Source: Candidatus Omnitrophota bacterium
GTDB lineage: Bacteria; Omnitrophota; Gorgyraeia; Gygaellales; Profunditerraquicolaceae
DNA length: 7,602 nucleotides
Assembly (NCBI GenBank): GCA_016867095.1
Contig: VGKK01000048.1
Coordinates: forward strand, 1 to 7,602
Direction: 5' to 3'
In this document: piece after piece, positions 1 to 4,075 of the stretch
Position numbering within the stretch: the first letter of the stretch is position 1
Layout of the letters: each line of letters begins with the position of its first letter
Notes under the pieces: model-generated
The model's input: only the letters and a program-made list of their open reading frames with translations
Database searches by the model: none
What the model was told of the DNA's origin: nothing
Position numbers and translations under genes: made by a program

Positions 1-200
1 TTTCCCCTTGCCTTCTGAATCAGCCCGACGATTTCGCCTTCAACATTAGACTGCTTTATGGCCAGGGTTAAATTTCTTTTTTTCGCTGTTTTTTTGAGCG
101 CGTTATTTATTTCTTTAAGGGTTACCTTGCCGTAAATCTGCGGTTCTCTTTGGCCCAGCAGGTTTAAATTAGGCCCGTGGATTACCAGAATTTTCTTCAT
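1..200 (-). CDS. aroQ: 3-dehydroquinate dehydratase, type II (5' part; runs off the left edge)
   Basis: Type II dehydroquinase converts 3-dehydroquinate to 3-dehydroshikimate in the cytoplasmic shikimate pathway for aromatic amino acids. Only the first 66 codons are in the window. The N-terminus reads MKKILVIHGPNLNLLGQREP, the family signature, followed by a Tyr at residue 23, in the region that carries the catalytic Tyr and flexible-loop Arg (Arg18 here). QSNVEGEIV at about residues 51-59 matches the substrate-binding QSNxEGE segment; a His often stands where this protein has Val. The full protein is usually about 145 residues, so more than half lies outside the window. The start is supported by GAGG about 6-9 bases upstream (GAGGGCGAAATG). 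It follows the Trm112-like gene on the same strand, with a strong hairpin in the gap, so it may be either the operon tail or a separately transcribed gene. Confidence 0.93.
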   Translation of the reverse strand, partial: MKKILVIHGPNLNLLGQREPQIYGKVTLKEINNALKKTAKKRNLTLAIKQSNVEGEIVGLIQKARG

Positions 201-218
201 TTCGCCCTCATTTGATTC

Positions 219-256
219 AAGACCCGGTCTTGCCACGGTTGGCAAGACCGGGTCTT
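219..256. repeat. Perfect 17-bp inverted repeat with 4-nt loop, built from palindromic half-sites
   Basis: The left arm (219-235) and right arm (240-256) are exact reverse complements around the loop CGGT. Each arm also contains a shorter palindrome of its own, AAGACC-N-GGTCTT. The DNA or RNA could therefore form one long hairpin or two small ones. It lies between the Trm112-like stop (266) and the aroQ start (200). Read on the minus strand no clear run of T follows the stem; on the plus strand GATTTTTG follows. It could be a terminator for the upstream operon, a dispersed palindromic repeat, or a binding site for a dimeric protein. The structure is certain; the role is not. Confidence 0.8.
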
Positions 257-265
257 TGATTTTTG

Positions 266-418
266 TTAATTTTCCGCCTCTTCAATGAGCATTACCGGGA
301 TGCCGTCACGGATAGGATATTTTTTTCCGCAACCCTTACAGACAACTTTATTCCCTTTTAGCTCTACATCCGCCTTGCAGGCCGGGCAGGCCAGGATATC
401 TATCAGCTCTTTATCCAT
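266..418 (-). CDS. Trm112/UPF0434-like zinc-ribbon protein (50 aa)
   Basis: This is a 50-residue protein beginning MDKELIDILACPACKADVEL. Two CxxC pairs (C11/C14 and C27/C30) form a zinc ribbon, followed by the typical YPIRDGIPVMLIEEA end of the Trm112/YcaR family. Eukaryotic and archaeal Trm112 activates several methyltransferases; the role of the short bacterial relatives is poorly defined, so a partner-binding role is only inferred. The start overlaps the end of the DUF1844 gene by 8 bp (ATGGATAA), which suggests translational coupling. The length is typical for the family (about 50-70 residues), so the gene looks intact. Confidence 0.88.
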   Translation of the reverse strand: MDKELIDILACPACKADVELKGNKVVCKGCGKKYPIRDGIPVMLIEEAEN

Positions 419-764
419 TGCTTTTTGCCTCATTGACCTTATTCACAAACGCCAACCTTAATTCATAAAGCACGTTTTCCAGGAGGGTTGTTTCGTCGGA
501 ATTTAAATTGCCTTTGGTTTTTTCCTTGAGCATTCCCAGGGTATCAATAATAAACTTTGCCTGGGGCAGGTCCTCTTCTTTCTCATTCGTGACGGGATTG
601 GGCGCCTGGCCTAGGAATATTGATGCCTGCAGCGCCAGGGTGGTGATAAAAAAACTAAAATCCGGCTCAGGAGGCAGGAATTTGCCTTCTTTCTTTAGCG
701 CCTCTTTTTCTTTTTCCGCCGCCTCTTTCCAACTTTCGTCAATATTTTTATTTATTTCGTCCAT
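411..764 (-). CDS. DUF1844 family protein
   Basis: This is a 117-residue protein of unknown function. The first 30 residues are charged and rich in Lys and Glu, probably helical or disordered. The core then matches what I know of DUF1844: PEPDFSFFITTLALQASIFLG (about residues 32-52), a P-N-P turn, then AKFIIDTLGMLKEKTKGNL (69-87) and an ExxLLENVLYELRLAFV helix (91-107). No signal peptide or obvious catalytic residues are visible. The start overlaps the end of the MEMO-family gene by 17 bp and the end overlaps the Trm112-like start by 8 bp, so it is firmly inside the operon. The long overlap with the gene upstream supports this start, but an internal start cannot be excluded. Confidence 0.87.
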   Translation of the reverse strand: MDEINKNIDESWKEAAEKEKEALKKEGKFLPPEPDFSFFITTLALQASIFLGQAPNPVTNEKEEDLPQAKFIIDTLGMLKEKTKGNLNSDETTLLENVLYELRLAFVNKVNEAKSNG

Positions 765-1584
765 AGACTATTATGCCGGCATAGCCGACTACCGAGCGCA
801 TATCCTGGGTAATCTCGCCGCTGGTTTGGTATTTTATCAGCTTGGCGTTTTTGGCGCCCAGTAGCCTGGCAGCTGACAACATTGCTATGGCCGGGGCATA
901 GCCGCACATTGATATATCCAGGCGCCGGATTGTTTCCATAAGTTTATCTCCGTTTAACTCCAATATCGCCTTGATGGCCTCGGCGTCTTTTGTCTGGGCT
1001 TGTTCCTGCGGCTCGTAATGCGTCATATCTGAACTGGCCACGATTAATGTGGAATCCTGCAGATTGGTTTCCAGGATGATTCTGGCTATACCTTTGCCGA
1101 TTTCCTTGAGCGCGTTGACATCATTGGACAGGAGCGCTATCGGCACAATTTCAAAATCAGCCCGGAAATATTGCAGAATCGGCAATTCTACCTCTAAAGA
1201 ATGTTCGTCCGCCTGCGCCTCTTCGTCATCTTCTAAATATTTGGAGCTTTTCAATATTTTTTCGGCCAATGGCTGGTCTATTTTAACCTGGCCTAAGGGA
1301 GTTTGCCATGCCCCGTCGGTCATAATGCTAAAAGGCGCTCCGTTACCGGTATGATTCGGCCCTAACAGGATAATTTTATTTTTGATATTCACGCAATTAA
1401 CTGTCTGCGCGGCCACAGCGCCCGAATACATATAGCCGGCGTGAGGAAGCATGCAGGCAATGGCGTTTATTTTCTCTGTTTCCCCGGCAGGGATAAAGTC
1501 CTTTATTTGATTTTTCAGGGCCTCCGGAGAAGAAGAATAAAATTGTCCCGCCACCACGGGCGGCCTTACTTTATATTTTTCCAT
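748..1584 (-). CDS. MEMO1 family protein / AmmeMemoRadiSam system protein B
   Basis: This 278-residue protein has the full MEMO fold, which is related to extradiol (LigB-type) dioxygenases. It begins VRPPVVAGQFYSSSPEAL (residues 6-23), the family N-terminus. Likely metal-site residues are His48 (LPHAGYMYSG), His78 (LGPNHTG), His189 (SSDMTHYEP) and Cys227 (MCGYAP), corresponding by motif to the metal ligands of human MEMO1; His128 in DEHSLEVELP is a further conserved position. In bacteria and archaea the family often occurs with an AMMECR1-domain protein and a radical SAM enzyme, neither of which is in this window. The biochemical role is unsettled. The start overlaps the TIM-barrel gene by 14 bp, and the end overlaps the DUF1844 gene by 17 bp. 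Length is typical and no damage is seen. Confidence 0.93.
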   Translation of the reverse strand: MEKYKVRPPVVAGQFYSSSPEALKNQIKDFIPAGETEKINAIACMLPHAGYMYSGAVAAQTVNCVNIKNKIILLGPNHTGNGAPFSIMTDGAWQTPLGQVKIDQPLAEKILKSSKYLEDDEEAQADEHSLEVELPILQYFRADFEIVPIALLSNDVNALKEIGKGIARIILETNLQDSTLIVASSDMTHYEPQEQAQTKDAEAIKAILELNGDKLMETIRRLDISMCGYAPAIAMLSAARLLGAKNAKLIKYQTSGEITQDMRSVVGYAGIIVYGRNK

Positions 1585-2599
1585 TAAATATTCTTTCCAG
1601 GAAATCTTTGCTCTTTTTTAAATCCCCGGCCTCAGCCGGGGAATGCGCCTCAATTATTTTAATAGTATCTTTTTTTAGGTAAGATGTGAGGTATTTAAAG
1701 TCAACGCTTCGACTACGTTCAGCGTTGATGGTAAGCGCCCCTCGACTACGCTCGGGACAGCCCTGAGCGAACAAAGTGAGTCGAATGGGCGTAGTCGAAC
1801 CATCCACGCTGAGCCTGTCGGACGGCGCCAGATGGTCCTTGCACTCGCAGACATCATGCAGATGGACGCCCAGCATAAATTTCCCGAATAATTCCAGGTA
1901 TTGGTTGTGGCTGGCAAAGCCCAGGGTTTCCATTACCTGCGCGTGGCCGGTATCGTGCCAGTAAAATACGCGCGAACCCTTGAATCTATTTAAAATTATG
2001 CCGATTTCTTCCAGAGAGGGTATCTCGCGGTAATAAAAACGATTCTCCACGCCTAAAGATACGCCTCTCCTTTTGGCATAATCTTCTAATTCTTCCAGGC
2101 TTTTTAGGGAATTCCGCAAGAAAGGCGCGATTTTATCCCGCCTTTCCTTAATCATCCTGTTTTTTAGCGCGGAAAATTCTTTTGAACTGCCCAGTCCCCG
2201 CCGGTAAAGGGAGATTAACTTTTTGGTCCTATCCTGGAACTGGGCCCTGCCGGCATGCAAAACCACTGCCTGCGCGTCTAAATCCAGCGCGGTATCTATG
2301 GTATTTTTTGTCTGTTTTACCGCCCTTCTTCTTTCGTCCTGGTCGCGGGAGGCCATAGAATAATAATCCGGAAGGGCTTTTTGGCGTTTTACGCCCCTGG
2401 GTATGGGGCAAAAATTATGCAGGCTTTTTACCTTTATCTCTCCCCGCCGGGTAAGTTTGCGGATATCTTTTACTATGGCGGCAGTAAGGTTAAAACTCAA
2501 TTCTATTTCTTTAAAACCTATGCCCTTTATTTCTGAGATTAATTTTTTGCCGTCAGTATAACGGAACGCGTTCCACGCGGTTGATAACGCCAGGCCCAT
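1571..2599 (-). CDS. Xylose-isomerase-like / AP-endonuclease-2-type TIM-barrel protein with an in-frame repeat insertion
   Basis: This 342-residue protein belongs to the sugar phosphate isomerase/epimerase superfamily. Strand-end motifs typical of the metal-binding TIM barrel are visible: E33 (IELSF), H61 (SLHNFCP), H115 (VVLHAGRAQ), E185 (LGVENRFYY), D216 and H219 (WHDTGHAQ), H246/H248/D249 (GVHLHD) and E317 (IIEAH). The substrate cannot be named; family members isomerise sugars or act on abasic DNA. Residues of about 260-298 (reading SDRLSVDG...AERSRS) are foreign: they come from a palindromic repeat at 1703-1822 that kept the frame, placed in the loop after the HLHD strand where relatives go almost directly to VDFxxL. 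Without it the protein would be about 303 residues. The gene starts 2 bp after rpsU stops, with weak purine-rich AAGAAGATAAAA as the only ribosome site, which suggests coupling to rpsU. Confidence 0.88.
   Translation of the reverse strand: MGLALSTAWNAFRYTDGKKLISEIKGIGFKEIELSFNLTAAIVKDIRKLTRRGEIKVKSLHNFCPIPRGVKRQKALPDYYSMASRDQDERRRAVKQTKNTIDTALDLDAQAVVLHAGRAQFQDRTKKLISLYRRGLGSSKEFSALKNRMIKERRDKIAPFLRNSLKSLEELEDYAKRRGVSLGVENRFYYREIPSLEEIGIILNRFKGSRVFYWHDTGHAQVMETLGFASHNQYLELFGKFMLGVHLHDVCECKDHLAPSDRLSVDGSTTPIRLTLFAQGCPERSRGALTINAERSRSVDFKYLTSYLKKDTIKIIEAHSPAEAGDLKKSKDFLERIFNGKI
1703..1822. repeat. Nested palindromic repeat inserted in-frame in the TIM-barrel gene
   Basis: About 120 bp form three nested inverted repeats: an outer pair 1719-1731 / 1800-1812 (12 of 13 pair), a middle pair 1736-1747 / 1779-1791 (one extra base), and an inner pair 1749-1756 / 1761-1769 around ACAG. 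A separate perfect 8-bp hairpin is at 1701-1708 / 1721-1728. The core word TCGACTACG recurs in both orientations. On the minus strand the gene frame reads PERSRG and AERSRS, a translation I associate with dispersed palindromic repeats in several environmental lineages. At least two other frames are also open across it. The exact borders are inferred from the protein, not from an empty-site comparison. Confidence 0.82.
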
Positions 2600-2601
2600 T
2601 T

Positions 2602-2763
2602 TTATCTTCTTGACCTGGCCTTTTTTCTTCTGCGTTCGCTGGGCTTTTCGTAATGCTTGCGGTCCCGGACTTCCCTGAGGATGCCTTCCTGTTCAATCTT
2701 CTTTTTAAAACGGCGCAGCGCCGCCTCAAAAGATTCGTCTTTTCTGATTTCCACTTGTGGCAT
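2602..2763 (-). CDS. rpsU: Small ribosomal subunit protein bS21
   Basis: This 53-residue protein begins MPQVEIRKDESFEAALRRFK and ends in a very basic RRRKKARSRR tail, the typical layout of bS21, a small 30S protein near the mRNA exit that helps initiation. The start at 2761-2763 is chosen over an upstream in-frame ATG (2791-2793) because TAAAGGAGAT lies at the right distance before it and MPxVxIRxxESFExALRRF is the family N-terminus. The TIM-barrel gene starts 2 bp after the stop. This is the first gene of its operon, behind a promoter at 2941-2969 and a hairpin-rich leader. rpsU is more often next to dnaG and rpoD, or gatB/YqeY-like genes; this company with MEMO and DUF1844 genes is different. 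Confidence 0.95.
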   Translation of the reverse strand: MPQVEIRKDESFEAALRRFKKKIEQEGILREVRDRKHYEKPSERRRKKARSRR

Positions 2764-2770
2764 TTTTATC

Positions 2771-2779
2771 ATCTCCTTT
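2771..2779 (-). promoter_or_regulatory. Strong Shine-Dalgarno site of rpsU
   Basis: On the minus strand AAAGGAGAT lies with its AGGAG core 9 bases before the ATG at 2761-2763. It settles the rpsU start. It follows directly after the hairpin at 2786-2828, so leader folding could influence access to it. Confidence 0.85.
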
Positions 2780-2782
2780 AAA

Positions 2783-2837
2783 TGAGCCCACAACTTAGCG
2801 AACAGTGGTGAAGCTAAGTTGTTTGGGCGAATTTATC
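2783..2837. repeat. Long imperfect hairpin with TGAGCCCACAACTTAGC arm
   Basis: The left arm (2786-2799, GCCCACAACTTAGC) pairs with the right arm (2813-2828, GCTAAGTTGTTTGGGC) over 14 bp with a 2-nt bulge; flanking bases out to about 2777 and 2837 still resemble each other. The left arm sequence recurs at 2970-2990 (direct) and 3317-3337 (inverted), so this is one member of a local repeat family and not merely a chance stem. Confidence 0.75.
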
Positions 2838-2940
2838 CCGAAGTACCTTGGCCATAATGATGGCCAAGTACGCACTTTGTGTGCAGCCTGCGCAGTAAAT
2901 TTTGCAAGAAATTTACAAGCGTCTAGGCGAGGGATGACTA

Positions 2941-2969
2941 ATGATATCACTGATTTTGGCGAATGTCAA
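2941..2969 (-). promoter_or_regulatory. Sigma70-type promoter of the rpsU operon
   Basis: On the minus strand a perfect -35 box TTGACA (2964-2969) is followed after exactly 17 bases by TATCAT (2941-2946), a 5/6 match to TATAAT. The predicted start is near 2934. It points at rpsU, about 170 bases downstream. No comparable pair was seen elsewhere in the rpsU operon. Confidence 0.7.
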
Positions 2970-2990
2970 TTTAAATGAGCGCATAACTTA
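2970..2990. repeat. Arm copy B, direct repeat of 2777-2797
   Basis: TTTAAATGAGCGCATAACTTA-type sequence matching 2777-2797 at 19 of 21 positions. It touches the -35 box of the rpsU promoter and stands 10 bp before the 45-bp array. Together with 2777-2797 it brackets the promoter plus leader as a direct repeat. Confidence 0.7.
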
Positions 2991-3000
2991 CGTCGCGCTT

Positions 3001-3315
3001 GCCGCAGAAAGCGGCATACCGAGCCTTCCGATGAGCTCGGGTATTGCCGCAGAAAGCGGCATACCGAGCCTTCCGATGAGCTCGGGTATTGCCGCAGAAA
3101 GCGGCATACCGAGCCTTCCGATGAGCTCGGGTATTGCCGCAGAAAGCGGCATACCGAGCCTTCCGATGAGCTCGGGTATTGCCGCAGAAAGCGGCATACC
3201 GAGCCTTCCGATGAGCTCGGGTATTGCCGCAGAAAGCGGCATACCGAGCCTTCCGATGAGCTCGGGTATTGCCGCAGAAAGCGGCATACCGGCTGTTCCG
3301 ATACAGCCTGGTGCC
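3001..3315. repeat. 45-bp tandem repeat array, 6 identical copies plus a divergent seventh
   Basis: Units start at 3001, 3046, 3091, 3136, 3181, 3226 and 3271. The first six are identical; the seventh shares its first 20 bases and then diverges. Each unit holds GCCGC-AGAAA-GCGGC, a perfect 5-bp stem, and ATACCGAGC / GCTCGGGTAT around a 10-nt loop (9 bp with one bulged G). The flanking ATACC and GGTAT can instead extend the first stem across the unit border, so the two folds compete. In unit seven the second stem is replaced by GGCTGT / ACAGCC while the loop TCCGAT is kept. As 45 is a multiple of 3, both strands stay open, but I see no sign that either is a real gene. It lies just downstream of the TonB-like gene and upstream of the rpsU promoter. 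Confidence 0.95.
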
Positions 3316-3316
3316 C

Positions 3317-3337
3317 GTTCCGTAAGTCGTGGCCTCA
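3317..3337. repeat. Arm copy B', inverted repeat of 2783-2803
   Basis: On the minus strand this reads TGAGGCCACGACTTACGGAAC, matching 2783-2803 at 17 of 21 positions. It begins one base after the TonB-like stop codon and closes the right side of the 45-bp array, while copy B (2970-2990) closes the left side in the opposite orientation. Confidence 0.65.
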
Positions 3338-3338
3338 C

Positions 3339-4028
3339 TTATTCTATCTCAAAAGAGATGATGACGTTAAAGGAAAGCTGTGGGTAGTCTAATTCCTTGG
3401 GGAAATTGGGAAAGGGCGAGGCGTCTTTTACGCTCTCTAAGGCTATCCGCCTTAGGTAAGGGCTGGGCGAGGATTTTTCTTCGGAAAGGCGGGTTTCTCT
3501 TAACAAGCCATCGTCGGAGATGATGAATGAGAGATAGGCCTCTCCTTCTTCGCTGCGGCTGTAATTTTGATAGGCGCAGCGCTTAATCTTCTCGCGCACT
3601 AACTGGTAATAGTTCATATAGGAAGGGTTGTTAATTTTTTCCGAGGCTATCGGGGGAAGAGTTATTTTCTTTTTTATGGCAATGATATCGGGTTTGGCGA
3701 AATCGGGCTTGATCACCGCGGGCTTAGGCGGGATATTGCCGGCCAGTTTCTTAAAAAAATCCTGGTTATCCACGAAAGGCGGCGGCGTTCTTTTTTCCGC
3801 CGTAACATTGGGCGCCAGTTTCAAAAACGGTTCCCTCTTGGGCGCGGGCGTCGCGGCTTTAATCGGCTCTAATTTTTTCTCGGGCTCTTTTATTATATAA
3901 CTTAGCTCTATCTTATTCTCTTTTTTCTGGTTAGGGGCAAGATTTAAAACCCCATTTTGGAATAAAATAACGCCGTGGGTGATTGCGGAAACCAGCAGTG
4001 TAATTTGGAATACTTTCTCGGAATACAT
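3339..4028 (-). CDS. TonB-like energy transducer
   Basis: This 229-residue protein has a TonB layout: a single N-terminal membrane helix at about residues 7-24 (FQITLLVSAITHGVILF), a periplasmic Lys/Pro-rich spacer (about 45-130, with PAPKREP and PPKPAVIKP), and a TonB C-terminal domain (about 135-229, with YYQLVREKIKRCAYQN, YLSFIISDDGLL and SPFPNFP). It would couple the inner-membrane proton gradient, through ExbB/ExbD not seen here, to an outer-membrane receptor. It lies 47 bp downstream of the btuB-like gene, so it is probably its dedicated partner. The spacer is shorter and less regular than in E. coli TonB. No Shine-Dalgarno site is visible before the ATG (CTTATCCTTGATATG). The reading frame continues into the 45-bp array after a single TAA. 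Confidence 0.87.
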   Translation of the reverse strand: MYSEKVFQITLLVSAITHGVILFQNGVLNLAPNQKKENKIELSYIIKEPEKKLEPIKAATPAPKREPFLKLAPNVTAEKRTPPPFVDNQDFFKKLAGNIPPKPAVIKPDFAKPDIIAIKKKITLPPIASEKINNPSYMNYYQLVREKIKRCAYQNYSRSEEGEAYLSFIISDDGLLRETRLSEEKSSPSPYLRRIALESVKDASPFPNFPKELDYPQLSFNVIISFEIE

Positions 4029-4037
4029 ATCAAGGAT

Positions 4038-4066
4038 AAGATAGCATAATAAATTTTAGTTTGCAA
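4038..4066 (-). promoter_or_regulatory. Possible weak promoter before the TonB-like gene
   Basis: On the minus strand TTGCAA (4061-4066) and TATCTT (4038-4043) stand 17 bases apart, each a 4/6 match to the sigma70 boxes. A start 5-8 bases downstream would give an almost leaderless mRNA, which would fit the absence of a Shine-Dalgarno site. The sequence here is AT-rich, so chance is a fair alternative. Confidence 0.25.
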
Positions 4067-4075
4067 GGAGAGAAT

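Larger units (their letters stand above)
2764..2934 (-). promoter_or_regulatory. Hairpin-rich 5' leader of rpsU
   Basis: This roughly 170-nt stretch lies between the inferred transcription start (about 2934) and the rpsU ATG. It contains at least four inverted repeats: 2895-2902 / 2909-2916 (perfect 8 bp, loop TGCAAG), 2872-2875 / 2881-2884 (4 bp), 2843-2854 / 2861-2871 (11 bp plus a bulge, loop TAATGA), and 2786-2799 / 2813-2828 (14 bp with a 2-nt bulge, loop of 13 nt). The last one ends only a few bases before the Shine-Dalgarno site. None is followed by a clear T-run, so translation control or RNA stability fits better than an intrinsic terminator. It could be a cis-acting autoregulatory leader, but I recognise no known family. 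Confidence 0.55.

Noticed and set aside
1624..1641. CCCCGGC-CTCA-GCCGGGG hairpin inside the TIM-barrel gene.
   Set aside because: Perfect but short, inside coding sequence, with no T-run; likely codon-driven chance, though it could be a remnant of another repeat.
1675..1964. Open frames on both strands across the palindromic insertion.
   Set aside because: They are shadows produced by the stop-poor repeat; the TIM-barrel frame has clear family motifs on both sides.
2764..2793. Upstream in-frame ATG that would add 10 residues to bS21.
   Set aside because: The Shine-Dalgarno site lies between the two ATGs and the family N-terminus begins at the second one.
3001..3315. CRISPR array.
   Set aside because: The units are directly adjacent with no unique spacers, and no cas genes are nearby.
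2941..3387. Plus-strand open frame of 148 codons with a possible GAGGG ribosome site and six 15-residue repeats (AAESGIPSLPMSSGI).
   Set aside because: The frame exists because the 45-bp unit has no stops and is divisible by 3; the opposite strand is open too. It runs antisense into the TonB-like gene, lacks any recognisable domain, and its DNA is better explained by hairpins.
4029..4075. Cobalamin riboswitch in the btuB-tonB gap or elsewhere in this operon.
   Set aside because: The internal gaps are far too short (47 and 44 bp) for a B12 riboswitch; if one exists it would lie upstream of cobT, outside the window.
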